Notes: generated from the letters alone by a model not told the origin. Positions 24,227-34,258 are shown, counted from the stretch's first letter. The stretch: DNA of 36,888 bases from Chloroflexota bacterium (GCA_002717805.1 PBBS01000016.1:39493-76380); one strand, 5' to 3'. A program made the numbers and translations.

Positions 24227-25495
24227 TTATGAGTCATTGCTTGGAGGCTTTGGTGGCGTTGCAAACAGAATAAGTATACCCGCCAAAGACCATGATACAG
24301 CAAATATCGTGAACGATAGATTGTAATTGCCTAACGTGTCCCACATCCAACCTGCAAGTACAGGGGTAAAAGGTTGGACTATGTTTCCCGCTGGGGTAAC
24401 TATACCCCTTATTGCCCCTGCATTTTGTCTTCCAAAATAGCTAGCTAATGCTACGCTCATTAGTGGAGGCCAGCCCCCCATACTTAAACCATGGAATATT
24501 GCATAGCAGTAAAGCATCACTATATTGTCTGCTACCACAAGTATATATAGCGATACGCCGGCTGGAATTAGGGAAGCGGATAGTACATATCTTATAGGAA
24601 ATCGCTCTGCTAGAAACCCATAAACGAGCTTACCGAGTATAGCGAATCCAGCGAGAGTAGTAGCTACAGTTGCCGCAGTAGATAGGCTAAAATCTTTATC
24701 TTGTATATATGGGACCTGGTGAAGCAGAACTGGCATTAGAGACATCGCTCCCAGCGTTTGTACTCCTAGTAGAATCCACATAGCCTTAGTCCTGATGGCC
24801 TCTTTGCGAGTCCAGGGGTATTCCTCAATTTGGCTGTTGGCAGGTCTATTGTCGCCATTCGTCGTGCCATCATTAAAGTTTGGTATCCCGTCTGGCAACA
24901 GACCTATGTCCTCAGGTTGGCGTTTCATAAGCAATGCACTTATTGGCGTTATGGAAACTATCATAACTATCCCTAATGCAACCCATGCTGATCTCCATCC
25001 GTATTCGGATACCAACCATCCAGCAAGAGGCGCTATCACAAACCCTCCTCCAGATATTCCCATAGCACTTATAGCCATCACTCGGCCACGTTTTTTAATA
25101 AACCATTTCGCTAAGATTGCTGGACCTACTAGCATTCCACCCATACTGTATTGAGCTATGCTGAATAGCACTCCGTATATCAAGTAGAAATGCCATAACT
25201 CATGTACTAATGATGTGCCCATTAATATGAGCCCAGCTATTAAGCTCCCAAAAGATATTAGTATCCTGGATCCGTTACGTTTGTCGACAAATGAGCCTAG
25301 AAAAGGGATCAGGGGCAGTGCTGCAAGCCTGAAGATGGTCACAGTTGAGAATTGAGTTCTGGATATACCCATCTCTTCGCTCATGGGCTTTAAGAAAAAT
25401 GGAAGCCCATATCCACCTATCCCAGCAGTAATCATACTGGTCATGAAAACGATTAATACTATGTACCACCCGTAAAAAAGTTTGTTATTAGACAT
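24227..25495 (-). CDS. Major facilitator superfamily transporter (monocarboxylate/oxalate-type)
   Basis: A 422-residue MFS protein with about 12 hydrophobic segments. It has the N-terminal YGWYIVLIVFMTSM segment typical of OFA/monocarboxylate porter-like members and a GSFVDKRNGSRILI loop between helices 2 and 3 that matches the GxxxDRxGxR motif. The second half has the GKLVYGFLAERF equivalent. Such carriers move small organic acids or similar compounds, and the substrate is not readable. It heads an apparent operon with RidA and the ComB-like phosphatase, so it may import the compound they process. The ATG has no clear ribosome site. Confidence 0.88.
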   Translation of the reverse strand: MSNNKLFYGWYIVLIVFMTSMITAGIGGYGLPFFLKPMSEEMGISRTQFSTVTIFRLAALPLIPFLGSFVDKRNGSRILISFGSLIAGLILMGTSLVHELWHFYLIYGVLFSIAQYSMGGMLVGPAILAKWFIKKRGRVMAISAMGISGGGFVIAPLAGWLVSEYGWRSAWVALGIVMIVSITPISALLMKRQPEDIGLLPDGIPNFNDGTTNGDNRPANSQIEEYPWTRKEAIRTKAMWILLGVQTLGAMSLMPVLLHQVPYIQDKDFSLSTAATVATTLAGFAILGKLVYGFLAERFPIRYVLSASLIPAGVSLYILVVADNIVMLYCYAIFHGLSMGGWPPLMSVALASYFGRQNAGAIRGIVTPAGNIVQPFTPVLAGWMWDTLGNYNLSFTIFAVSWSLAGILILFATPPKPPSNDS

Positions 25496-25649
25496 TATTG
25501 ATGATTCTAAAAATATACGTGTGTTTGGATGCTTGTTTGAGGTTATAAGGTTCTAGGAATTTGCTTATACAGTACAAAATTGTATATCACAGGTTATAAT
25601 CAGGAATCAATCTTAGCTTAGTTACTTTAATTTAGATAGAGTTAGACAA

Positions 25650-26444
25650 ATGAAATTATTCGATTGCCATACCCATCTTTTTGAGTACCCAAGAGATGAG
25701 ATAACAGAGATATTAGACAGAGCTCAAGATTCAGGTGTGGCCGGCGCTATTCTAGCTGGCACAACAATAGAAACGAGCAGGAAGGCTATCGAATTAGCTA
25801 ACTTGGATACTCGCCTATTTGCTGGAGTTGGCATACATCCAATGGATATAGAGAAACAACCGAGCGATGAAAATATTGATGAGATCCGTCATATGCTCGA
25901 TGATCCTAGAGTGGTAGCAATTAGTGAAGTTGGTTTGGATGGGATGGAGGGGGCTCCTAGCCAGGATTTACAAGAATGCGTACTCCGTATGCACATTCAA
26001 CTTGGGCATGAAACGGGGTTACCAATAATATATCATGCTAGATTTGCTTATCCATGGATACTGGATGTGTTGAGAGAAGAGAAGGCGGGTGCATTAGGTG
26101 GGGCAGCACATTATTTTCAGGGAGACTTAGATACTGCATACAAGTGTATAGATATGGGTTTCTATATTTCACTTGCCAGGCCACTTCTTAGGATTAAGGA
26201 ACTCCAGGAGGTGACCCGCAAGATCCCGCTAGATGCTATAGTATTAGAAACAGATTGTTATCCTCAGCCATTCAAAAAGAAACGTGAAAATTGGACAGAA
26301 CCCAGGCATGTATTGGAGGTGGCGGAGGCGGTAGCCGAACTGAAGGGTTTGGAGCTTAATCAGATCATAGAGCAGGCAGGAGATAATCTTATCAAGATGC
26401 TAGGCCAGCGCTCGACTGAGGTGACTCGGCTACTTGGTGAGTAG
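25650..26444 (+). CDS. TatD-like metal-dependent hydrolase
   Basis: A 264-residue TIM-barrel amidohydrolase-type protein. It has the N-terminal metal site FDCHTH (residues 4-9), GVGIHPMD around 63-70, an EVGLDG segment with the bridging glutamate, IIYHAR with a metal histidine, and LETDCYPQP with the C-terminal aspartate. This is a complete TatD metal-ligand set. TatD enzymes are reported as DNases and D-aminoacyl-tRNA deacylases. The sequence is somewhat divergent from classical TatD in the barrel middle. It is followed 39 bases later by a methyltransferase gene on the same strand. Confidence 0.85.
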   Translation: MKLFDCHTHLFEYPRDEITEILDRAQDSGVAGAILAGTTIETSRKAIELANLDTRLFAGVGIHPMDIEKQPSDENIDEIRHMLDDPRVVAISEVGLDGMEGAPSQDLQECVLRMHIQLGHETGLPIIYHARFAYPWILDVLREEKAGALGGAAHYFQGDLDTAYKCIDMGFYISLARPLLRIKELQEVTRKIPLDAIVLETDCYPQPFKKKRENWTEPRHVLEVAEAVAELKGLELNQIIEQAGDNLIKMLGQRSTEVTRLLGE

Positions 26445-26483
26445 AACATACAAGAGATAGTTAAAGGGGGTTGATCGTACACC

Positions 26484-27191
26484 ATGATGGAAGATGTAGG
26501 TAAGAGAGTTCAGTGGGTATATGAATCTGCTGGAGATGTAGAAGAACTCGGTAAGAGATATGATGAATGGGCTAGATTTTACGATTCTGATATTACAGAA
26601 CACTATGGATATCAGTTGCCTTCTAGAGTGGCAGAACTCGTCACAAAATACGTTACCAATAAGCAAAATCGTATACTAGATGCAGGTGCCGGAACCGGCT
26701 TGGTTGGTCAATTACTACACAACTTGGGGTTCAACAATATAATTGGAATAGACCTTTCAAAAGGCATGTTGGCAGAAGCAGAGAAGAAAAGGGTATATAC
26801 GGCTCTACATCAGAAAGTATTAGGCGAGGATCTTGGATTCGATACCCATCTATTTGACGCGGTGGTATGCGTTGGTACGCTTACGATTGGTCATGCTCCA
26901 GCATCCTCTCTGGAAGAATTGATACGAGTTACAAAATCGAACGGCTTCATAATTTTTAGTATGAGGCCAGATGTCTATGAGAACCATGGGTTTAAAGAAA
27001 AACAGGATGAGTTGGTAAGGGGTGGATTTTGGCGGATAGCTGAAGTGACAGAAGATTTTCTTGGTTTACCGAAAGGCCAGCCTGATGGATACAATAGGAT
27101 ATATGTTTATAGAGTCCTCAGAACCAAATCTATAACAAATATAGGGGACGATGACGGGGACGTTTTTCATAGATGGTCGCTCGAGCTATAG
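26484..27191 (+). CDS. Class I SAM-dependent methyltransferase
   Basis: A 235-residue protein with a clear SAM-binding motif I, LDAGAGTGLVGQLL (about 67-80), then GIDLSKGMLAEA (motif II acidic residue) and VVCVGTLTIGHAP (motif IV region). It is of the Methyltransf_11/25 small-molecule type. The substrate is unknown. Two ATGs in tandem at 26484 and 26487 are possible starts, and a purine-rich AAAGGGGG lies upstream at a longish distance. It follows the TatD-like gene and is convergent with the exporter gene ending at 27299. Confidence 0.85.
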   Translation: MMEDVGKRVQWVYESAGDVEELGKRYDEWARFYDSDITEHYGYQLPSRVAELVTKYVTNKQNRILDAGAGTGLVGQLLHNLGFNNIIGIDLSKGMLAEAEKKRVYTALHQKVLGEDLGFDTHLFDAVVCVGTLTIGHAPASSLEELIRVTKSNGFIIFSMRPDVYENHGFKEKQDELVRGGFWRIAEVTEDFLGLPKGQPDGYNRIYVYRVLRTKSITNIGDDDGDVFHRWSLEL

Positions 27192-27298
27192 GAATTAAAA
27201 TAGGACCAATTGGCGTTTAACATAGCTTGAGTTCGTGCCTAGATTTGTATTTGTTGGTAATATTTGAGGGCTAGTTTCCTGTAGGTCCAGTTACTCTT

Positions 27299-28738
27299 TT
27301 ATGTTGTGTAGGTATCTCTTGGAAGTGGCCTCAGCCCTCTGGATGCTGAAGTAACTATTGCAATCAGAACGAACATTAGCGCTACTGCAAATCCGTCTGC
27401 GTAACCACTTATGACAGCTCGCTCAGCAAGGGCTGTAGCACCACCAATATCTTGAGTTAATCTTTCGTAATGAAACGATTCTCTTATCGTGTAAACAGTG
27501 CCTACGATTGTTATTCCTAGCGATAGACCTACCTGTCTAACTACCGGTATGACGGCTGAAACCATACCTATTCTATCCCTACCTACTGAACCCATGACGA
27601 CATTGTTATTCGGTGGAAGGAACGTCGAACTGCCGCACCCAGCAAGAAATAGCCCAAATACTATAATTACTATTGACGAATCAGTATCTAGATTCATCAA
27701 AATCGTATAACCGGTTGCCATTATTATGAGACCGAAAGTTGATATTGTTCTAGACTGGAATCTATCAGATAGGAATCCACTCAGTGGAGAGAAGACCAGA
27801 CGTGTGATTTGCAATGTCATTAGAAGAGGCCCCGCTTCTATTGGTTTCATTCCTAGTCCTTGCAGCAGGTAGAATGGCATTAAGAAAAGAAATGCGGATT
27901 GGGCAATAAAATGGAGGAGTGAGCTGGTTACAGCCATAGCAAAAATGCGCTGTTTTAACAAACCAAAGTCGAATATAGGTAAGTCTGTTTTCTGCTCTGC
28001 AAGGAAGAATAATGGTAAGCTTACAGCTGTTGATATAGATAATCCAATAACCAGGTTAGAAAATCCATCTATCGGCGCTCTATTTATTAGTAGTAGTAGA
28101 CTAGATAATCCGATCATAAGTAGGGTTGCGCCTGTATAATCAAACCTTCTTCTCTCTGTGGGGATAGTATCAGGCCTGAGTACAATTAGTGCTATTAGGA
28201 GACCAGATATGCCAACTGGTATTCTCGTCCAGAATAGGGCTCGCCAGTCGAAGAATTCCAATATAAAACCACCTATGACTGGACCACTTGCTAATCCTAT
28301 TCCCACCATTGCCCCATTGATACCTAGTGCTCTCCCTCTCTCATGGTCCGGGAATGCTGATACTATCAAAGCGTTGCTGATGGCAAGCATCATTCCTTGG
28401 CCGATCCCTTGAAGTATTCTAAATCCGATTAATTGACCTATATTTTGACTCATTGTCACTAGGACTAATCCAATTGTGAATACGATAAATCCGCCTACAA
28501 ATAAGCGTTTGCGTCCCAGTATATCTCCTACGCTTCCTAGTGGTAATGCTAACGTGGCGCTTACGATTAGATATGCAACAGTTACCCAGAGTATTGTAGA
28601 TGCTTCTGTGTCGAACACATCAGTTAGGATCGGATAGGCAATATTAACTATACTTCCATCTAGTGTACTGGATAATATTCCAGCGCCAACTGTAGCTACT
28701 GTAAGCCATTTATAAGTTCTATCAGATACTCTTAACAA
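27299..28738 (-). CDS. MFS exporter, DHA2 (EmrB/QacA) family
   Basis: This 479-residue, roughly 14-helix MFS protein has the DHA2 signature LDGSIVNIAYPIL in helix 1 and the loop GSVGDILGRKRLF (motif A). A motif C-like GLASGPVIGGFI lies in helix 5. This is the family of proton-driven multidrug exporters. The start codon is TTG at 28738-28736, 22 bases after the stop of the MMPL-family exporter, so the two efflux genes form a unit. No membrane-fusion partner is encoded here. Confidence 0.9.
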   Translation of the reverse strand: MLRVSDRTYKWLTVATVGAGILSSTLDGSIVNIAYPILTDVFDTEASTILWVTVAYLIVSATLALPLGSVGDILGRKRLFVGGFIVFTIGLVLVTMSQNIGQLIGFRILQGIGQGMMLAISNALIVSAFPDHERGRALGINGAMVGIGLASGPVIGGFILEFFDWRALFWTRIPVGISGLLIALIVLRPDTIPTERRRFDYTGATLLMIGLSSLLLLINRAPIDGFSNLVIGLSISTAVSLPLFFLAEQKTDLPIFDFGLLKQRIFAMAVTSSLLHFIAQSAFLFLMPFYLLQGLGMKPIEAGPLLMTLQITRLVFSPLSGFLSDRFQSRTISTFGLIIMATGYTILMNLDTDSSIVIIVFGLFLAGCGSSTFLPPNNNVVMGSVGRDRIGMVSAVIPVVRQVGLSLGITIVGTVYTIRESFHYERLTQDIGGATALAERAVISGYADGFAVALMFVLIAIVTSASRGLRPLPRDTYTT

Positions 28739-28760
28739 TGGTACATAAATTCCCCAGAAA

Positions 28761-30968
28761 TCATGATGTTCCTGGTCTTTTCTTATTATTTATGAATGGG
28801 GCCCACCAGTTAAAGTCTCCCATGATTCGCATTAAGGCAGGTACTAATAATGCTCGAACCAAGGTGGCGTCTATTAGAATAGCCAATCCGAGACCAATGC
28901 CAAACATTTTTACAATCACTATATCTGCTAAAGCGAATGAGCCGCAGACTAAGACCATGATTAGTGCAGCGCTTGTTATGATCCTACCAGTTTTCTCGAG
29001 GCCGTAGGCCACACTAGACGTATTGTCGCCAGTTTCATCATATATTTCTTTAACTCGACTGAGCAAGAATACTTCGTAATCCATGCTTATTCCAAATGTT
29101 ATACAGAATAATACTACAGGTAGTACGGCATCTACGTATCCTAGTGTGTCTATTCCAAGTAAACTTTGGAAATAGCCGTCCTGGAATATGAGGACTACGG
29201 CACCGTATGTCGCAAATATACTCATACCATTCATGATCACTGCTTTCATGGGGAGTACAACGGATTTAAATAGGAGCAATAGGGCAATGTATATGGACAC
29301 CAGTACAAACATAACAGCTGTAGGGAATGAACCGTATATCACTTCAATACTGTCCATCAGATCTGCTGTTCCGCCAGTCACGTATCTTGTCATATCACCA
29401 CCGTATTCGTAAGCCCGAATACTTCTTACAAGTTCCTTAGTTTCATCTGACATGATCTCAAAGGATGGAACAACTTTTATGTAAGTGGCATTGCTGTTTG
29501 CATACGTAGAGATGATTTGTTTTGATATAGGATCTACTTGGCTTAGGTTATCGGCAAACCGCTCCTGGTACTCTGTCAGTGTAAAGCCAGGGTACAAACT
29601 GAAAATGCTTTCTGATCTACCCACCGCTGGGTTAGATGATAGATTCTGAGTCATTTCATACAGAGCATTTATATTGTTGGCTTCAAAAACGCTTGTAGGG
29701 GAGGTGTACACGATTATTATAGGGCCAGCTTCCCCATGTCCAATATCCTCGCTCAATACATCAAATCCCTGCCGTGACTCTACGTCCTCTGGCAGTATAT
29801 TAGCCCATGGCGCACCTAGGTTCACTCTCAAAAAAGGTGTTCCGAGGACTAGCAAGAATAGCATTAGTGGTACTGTGACCCTTAGTGGATGCCTCATAAC
29901 CCATGAGGCCAGTCTGTGCCAGAAATAGAAATTTCTCATTCCGCTTATAGTCGGGAATATTCTTAAAGAGTTAACCCTAGGGCCTAACAATGATATTGAG
30001 GCCGGGAGTAGAGTTAGAGCGACTGATAATGACAGGATCATTACTGTTACACCACCTATTCCTAGGGATCTGAGCATCATGAAATCGAATAGGAGCATTC
30101 CGGATAAGCCCAGAACTGAAGTTATCGCAGAGAATATAACTGATTTACCTGCAGTAGACATAGTTATAGCGATAGCGTTCTCGGTATCATGTTTTGCTAG
30201 TTCTTCACGAAACCTGTTTACCACCAGAAGAGAGTAATCGACTGCCACTCCTAGACCAAGTAGAGTTGCTATATTCAGGACGAATAGAGACATATCAGTA
30301 AATTGAGCTAAGCCGTATATCAAGGCCGCAGTAACGACTATGCTGCAAGCGCCCATCATTAATGGTAGTCCTGCGGCTATAAGGCTTCCGAATACAATTA
30401 TCAGTACTATCATCACTAGAGGGAATGCGACAGTCTCAGCTCTTCTCAAGTCATGTTCGCTGACGATATTCATGTCATAGAATATTGGTATACCGCCTGT
30501 AGTCCATACACTAAGTGAATCTGAGTGGAGATTATCTCTTAAGTTACCCATTCCATCCATAGCGTCGTCGAGACTTTGGTCTAGCTGCACCACTACGTAT
30601 ATTGTCTTTCCGTCACTGGATACCATGTAAGGATCACCGGTGTTGTATGGTGTCATAACCCCAGCTACTTCTGGGAGTGCACTTGCCAGGTTTTGTAGTG
30701 ACCTAGCTACTTCATCTTTGTAGTCTCTGTCTGTGTAAACTGAAGTTTCGCTTTTGTAAACAACAGTTACAGAAGACTGTGTTAGTCCCATATCTTGATC
30801 TAATACGTCGAGCCCTCTTTGTGATTCTGTATTGGTCCTGCCGAAACCGCTACTTAGTTCTTCAGTTACTAGGCTGCCTAATGGCACAGCCAAGATCAGA
30901 ATCATCATCCAGATGCCAAGGATTAGCCATCTCCAGCGATAAACTATCTTACCCCACGTGTATAGCAT
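28761..30968 (-). CDS. MMPL/RND-family transporter
   Basis: A 735-residue protein of the MMPL branch of RND transporters, with two repeats. Each has one membrane helix, a large extracytoplasmic domain and a block of five or six helices. Landmarks are GLGVAVDYSLLVVNRFREEL in the first block and FGISMDYEVFLLSRVKEIY in the second, the conserved GxxxDY motif whose Asp-Tyr pairs carry protons. An in-frame opening extends to 31076, but I choose ATG 30968-30966, which has AAAGGA five bases upstream and gives the normal N-terminus YTWGKIVYRWRWLILGIW. Members export lipids or other hydrophobic compounds. It is co-directional with the DHA2 exporter. Confidence 0.92.
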   Translation of the reverse strand: MLYTWGKIVYRWRWLILGIWMMILILAVPLGSLVTEELSSGFGRTNTESQRGLDVLDQDMGLTQSSVTVVYKSETSVYTDRDYKDEVARSLQNLASALPEVAGVMTPYNTGDPYMVSSDGKTIYVVVQLDQSLDDAMDGMGNLRDNLHSDSLSVWTTGGIPIFYDMNIVSEHDLRRAETVAFPLVMIVLIIVFGSLIAAGLPLMMGACSIVVTAALIYGLAQFTDMSLFVLNIATLLGLGVAVDYSLLVVNRFREELAKHDTENAIAITMSTAGKSVIFSAITSVLGLSGMLLFDFMMLRSLGIGGVTVMILSLSVALTLLPASISLLGPRVNSLRIFPTISGMRNFYFWHRLASWVMRHPLRVTVPLMLFLLVLGTPFLRVNLGAPWANILPEDVESRQGFDVLSEDIGHGEAGPIIIVYTSPTSVFEANNINALYEMTQNLSSNPAVGRSESIFSLYPGFTLTEYQERFADNLSQVDPISKQIISTYANSNATYIKVVPSFEIMSDETKELVRSIRAYEYGGDMTRYVTGGTADLMDSIEVIYGSFPTAVMFVLVSIYIALLLLFKSVVLPMKAVIMNGMSIFATYGAVVLIFQDGYFQSLLGIDTLGYVDAVLPVVLFCITFGISMDYEVFLLSRVKEIYDETGDNTSSVAYGLEKTGRIITSAALIMVLVCGSFALADIVIVKMFGIGLGLAILIDATLVRALLVPALMRIMGDFNWWAPFINNKKRPGTS

Positions 30969-31186
30969 GTATTCCTTTCTGGTATCAATATACGATACGT
31001 TCGACGTCATGCCTGAACGACAGGCAGGATAATTATACGCAATATATATCAAATCGCTAGTGGTTAGACGGCCCATTTCGAGTAGAGTTTGCAGTAGTTA
31101 TTAAACCTATTGTTGCTTTATTATAATTCTGTATCTATTATTTTGCGGGAAGACTTTGGGATTGCATGTCCTGGGAGATATATGCT

Positions 31187-32215
31187 ATGACGAAATCGGT
31201 AGTTGAATACTTGCCGGGGTTGCTACTTTGTTCGTCGCTTGCACTTGTTGTAGCGGTTGTAGCAAATGCTATATCTGTTAACTTTTTAGACCCCCTAGTG
31301 ATAGCGTTGTTAGTGGGTATTCTATATAGGAATGTATTTCGATCTGCTACTTGGCACGTACGTGGCGCTAAGTTTGCAGAAAAACATATATTGGAACTCT
31401 CTATAGTTATGCTAGGTGCCAGTATTTTCCTACCTGAAGTTACTAGTGCAGGGCTACCTCTATTTGCACTTATATTAACTGGTGTGGTTGGCAGTATGAT
31501 TGTCGCCATGCTAGTTGGCTACTGGGTTCTTAATATGGATGGCAAGTTGGTAACATTAATAGGAGTTAGTAATTCTATATGCGGAAACGCAGCTGCCGCA
31601 GCTATAACTCCCATAATTGGAGCTACTCCAACTCAACTTGCTACAGTTATGGGAATAAGCAGCGTACTCGGGGCAACCCAGATTATCCTGCTTCCATTAT
31701 TGGTGCCTGCATTTGGGATAGGGGACTATCACTATGGGGTTGTGTCTGGTATGGCTGTATACGCTGTGTCGCAGGTATACGCAGCATCTGCTACGGTTAG
31801 TGCGACATCAGCCTCTGTAGCTACTTTCGTAAAATTGTGCAGAGTTGTATTGCTTGCGCCATTGGCTTTCCTTGCTCAAACAATAGTTTCTATAAGAACC
31901 TCGAGAAGTCAGGCTAGGGCAGAGGGTGACACTAACTTAAAGCAAGGTATTCCTTTGAATAGATATCTCCCATGGTTTGTTCTCGGGTTCTTGCTATTCG
32001 CAATATTGAGATCATTGGAAATTATTCAAGAAGATTTAGGTGACCAGGTGAGGCAGATTTCAAGGCACTCATTCCTGGTCGCAATGTGTGCAGTTGGTAT
32101 GAGTGTAGATATGAGGGAGATATTTAAGGTAGGGCTTAAGGTGGCAATTGTCATCTGCTCTGTAATATCTTATATGCTGGTAATCAGCTTTTTTGGAGGG
32201 AATCTTGTACTTTAA
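31187..32215 (+). CDS. YeiH/UPF0324-family putative exporter
   Basis: A 342-residue polytopic protein of the YeiH family, annotated elsewhere as putative sulfate exporters. It has about ten membrane helices, the conserved GVSNSICGNAAAAAITP segment and a YAVSQVYAAS segment, both typical of the family. Another in-frame ATG lies at 31166. The ATG at 31187 has GGGAG nine bases upstream and gives the more usual N-terminus, so I prefer it. Experimental support for sulfate export is thin in the family in general. It is followed by RmuC 17 bases later. Confidence 0.88.
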   Translation: MTKSVVEYLPGLLLCSSLALVVAVVANAISVNFLDPLVIALLVGILYRNVFRSATWHVRGAKFAEKHILELSIVMLGASIFLPEVTSAGLPLFALILTGVVGSMIVAMLVGYWVLNMDGKLVTLIGVSNSICGNAAAAAITPIIGATPTQLATVMGISSVLGATQIILLPLLVPAFGIGDYHYGVVSGMAVYAVSQVYAASATVSATSASVATFVKLCRVVLLAPLAFLAQTIVSIRTSRSQARAEGDTNLKQGIPLNRYLPWFVLGFLLFAILRSLEIIQEDLGDQVRQISRHSFLVAMCAVGMSVDMREIFKVGLKVAIVICSVISYMLVISFFGGNLVL

Positions 32216-32232
32216 TAAGATGGGGTAGTCGT

Positions 32233-33393
32233 ATGTTGAAAATATTTGGGTGGCTGTGGAGATCTATTCTATTTTTGCTTGGCATAGATCATGGAATGAG
32301 AGGAACTAGCAATGCAGATAGGGATGCAGAGCTTAAATCTCAATTCAAATTGATATCACATGAAGTGATTAGCGAGATGCAGAAAACTTTCTTAGCGACG
32401 GCTGAATTACAATTCAAAGCGCAGCAGGAATCTAATAATCGCGATTTGATTCAGAATAAGCAATTGATAGACCAACGACTTGAAACCATGACCAAGGATA
32501 TGGCCAAAGTCACTGAATATATAAATAAAGTTGAGATAGACAGGGAGACACAGTATACGAAGTTGGACGTTGGTATCAAACAGGTTGCGGAATCTACAAA
32601 TGCTCTTGAGAAGGTGCTCAACAATCCGCAGGCTAGGGGTCAGTGGGGTGAACATGCTGCAGAAGATATACTCCGGAGCCAAGGCCTCATAGAGGGAGTA
32701 AGTTACCTGAAGCATTTTGCACTTGATAATGGTGCAGGTATACCTGATTATACGTTCCTCCTGCCACAAGGCAGGAAGCTACATATGGATGTGAAATTTC
32801 CATTCACAAATTACAACGGTTATATCAAAGCCGAATCTGAAACCGATAAGGATACGTACAAAGCTAACTTTCTTTCTGATGTAGGTACCCGTATAAAGGA
32901 AGTTACTAAGTATGTAGATAGTGGAGAAGAAGCAGTCGACTATGCTTTATTCTTCATTCCTAATGAAGGTATATTTCATTTTATTGCAAGTGAAGACCAG
33001 GAAATATTTCAATCAGCACAGAAGGCAAAAGTAATATGCTGTTCACCTATGACCCTTATAGTAGTCATATCAGTCATAAGACAAGCAGTGGAAAATTTTG
33101 CACTCGAAGAACAGTCGAACGAGATGTTAGTTATACTCAACCAATTTAAGAATCAATGGGACATGTTTTCTAAAGCATTTGAAGGCCTTGGAAAGAACAT
33201 AAACCAAACGCAAAAGGCCTTTGAAAACCTTCAAGGTACTAGAAGCAACCAACTTAACAGACCTCTTCGGAAGCTGGATCAACTTCGCCAGAACAGGGGA
33301 TTAGCATCATCAGATCTCGAGCCAGAGTACTATGAAGTCGATACTGTTGATAACGAATTGGAAGTGGATTCATCCAAGGACTTAAATAGTTAA
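32233..33393 (+). CDS. rmuC: RmuC-family DNA recombination protein
   Basis: A 386-residue RmuC homologue. A short hydrophobic N-terminal segment (about 4-18) is followed by a long coiled coil (about 30-135). The RmuC domain begins with the hallmark NNPQARGQWGEHAAEDIL and continues through PDYTFLLPQGRKLHMDVKFPF, which matches the restriction-endonuclease-like fold (D...D-x-K). RmuC limits rearrangements at inverted repeats in E. coli, and its exact activity is unsettled. The acidic C-terminal tail (about 355-386) is longer than usual. It starts 17 bases after the YeiH gene. Confidence 0.92.
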   Translation: MLKIFGWLWRSILFLLGIDHGMRGTSNADRDAELKSQFKLISHEVISEMQKTFLATAELQFKAQQESNNRDLIQNKQLIDQRLETMTKDMAKVTEYINKVEIDRETQYTKLDVGIKQVAESTNALEKVLNNPQARGQWGEHAAEDILRSQGLIEGVSYLKHFALDNGAGIPDYTFLLPQGRKLHMDVKFPFTNYNGYIKAESETDKDTYKANFLSDVGTRIKEVTKYVDSGEEAVDYALFFIPNEGIFHFIASEDQEIFQSAQKAKVICCSPMTLIVVISVIRQAVENFALEEQSNEMLVILNQFKNQWDMFSKAFEGLGKNINQTQKAFENLQGTRSNQLNRPLRKLDQLRQNRGLASSDLEPEYYEVDTVDNELEVDSSKDLNS

Positions 33394-33799
33394 ATCATGT
33401 CATTAACAATATATTCAGGCACGCATTGAACCTAAGCGATACACAAACGTCAGGGAAATGTCTTGTTTCTAGATCATATATTGAGCCGTATTGCGGGCAA
33501 ATGGCGGACATTCAGTCTTTGTAGGCTAAAGCTAAATTGTTTCATCAAATGGATGAGGATAGTTTATCTTGATTCATGACTGTAGCAAGAATAATCCTAT
33601 AGATGGACCCTGACTGTTTAAATGGTTATACAAAACAAACCCTATTTTAGCCTGGCGAGGATGTATATTTGTTCTTAAACAAGATAATTTCTAGATTTCT
33701 TTAAATAAACCATTTGTTATATCTTGACATATACTGACATATGCTGTAGTATGCGAGCAATGCTTACATAAATTCACTTGATAGAAAGGTTAATGAATT
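33394..33799. other. 406 bp intergenic region ahead of the HTH/SPFH cluster
   Basis: No reading frame or RNA gene is evident. The first 300 bases hold nothing I can name, and I see no clear terminator after rmuC. The last 80 bases hold the promoter described separately at 33724-33752. Confidence 0.5.
33724..33752 (+). promoter_or_regulatory. Candidate promoter with a short direct repeat
   Basis: TTGACA (33724-33729) is a perfect -35 and lies 17 bases before TAGTAT (33747-33752), a partial -10 match. The -35 is part of a direct repeat: TTGACATATAC at 33724-33734 and CTGACATATGC at 33734-33744 match at nine of eleven positions, roughly one helical turn apart. Such spacing suits a dimeric regulator, perhaps the HTH protein encoded just downstream. 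Confidence 0.55.
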
Positions 33800-34258
33800 T
33801 TGACTACGCCAAACGACATATTGACACTTACAGAGTTGGCAGACTATCTCAAAATAGCAGAGAGGACCGTTTACGGTTGGGCTCAGGATGGAAAATTACC
33901 TGCTTACAAAATGGCTGGAAATTGGAGATTCAGACGCAGAGATATTGATGCTTGGTTGGAGACACAAAGGACTGGCCCTGTTTTGGATAATGCTCGAATT
34001 TCTTCTAACGTTGCAACTCCTCCTGTAGGACCAACTGAAGAGAAAGTACAGAGATTAAAAGAATATGAGGCTTCGGTATTAGATTGTGTCTCAGAGATTG
34101 AAGCAGATTTAGGTGACAGGAGTCGTAGTGTATGGGCTATGAGTAGGTACCATAAGTTTGATGAAGATGTGCTAAATGATGCGATAAGGAGGTTAAAGCG
34201 CAGAAAGAAGATTAAGACGAATAAAACAGATGGGGAAATAACAATAATAAGGAGTTAA
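33800..34258 (+). CDS. Excisionase-type helix-turn-helix DNA-binding protein
   Basis: A 152-residue protein. Residues 9-53 form an excisionase/MerR-like HTH (TLTELADYLKIAERTVYGWA, then the wing GNWRFRRRDIDAWL), the HTH_17 type also found in many plain transcription regulators. The C-terminal 80 residues are charged and helical and end in a basic KRRKKIKTNK stretch. No integrase or other phage gene is nearby, so I read it as a regulator, not a phage excisionase. The start is TTG at 33800, with AGAAAGG ten bases upstream. The ATG at 33793 is in another frame. The next gene's ribosome site overlaps its stop codon, showing tight coupling. Confidence 0.85.
   Translation: MTTPNDILTLTELADYLKIAERTVYGWAQDGKLPAYKMAGNWRFRRRDIDAWLETQRTGPVLDNARISSNVATPPVGPTEEKVQRLKEYEASVLDCVSEIEADLGDRSRSVWAMSRYHKFDEDVLNDAIRRLKRRKKIKTNKTDGEITIIRS

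Noticed and set aside
33800-34258. Excisionase-like gene as evidence of a prophage or integrative element
   Set aside because: There is no integrase, attachment-site repeat, tRNA or phage structural gene nearby. HTH_17 proteins are often ordinary regulators.
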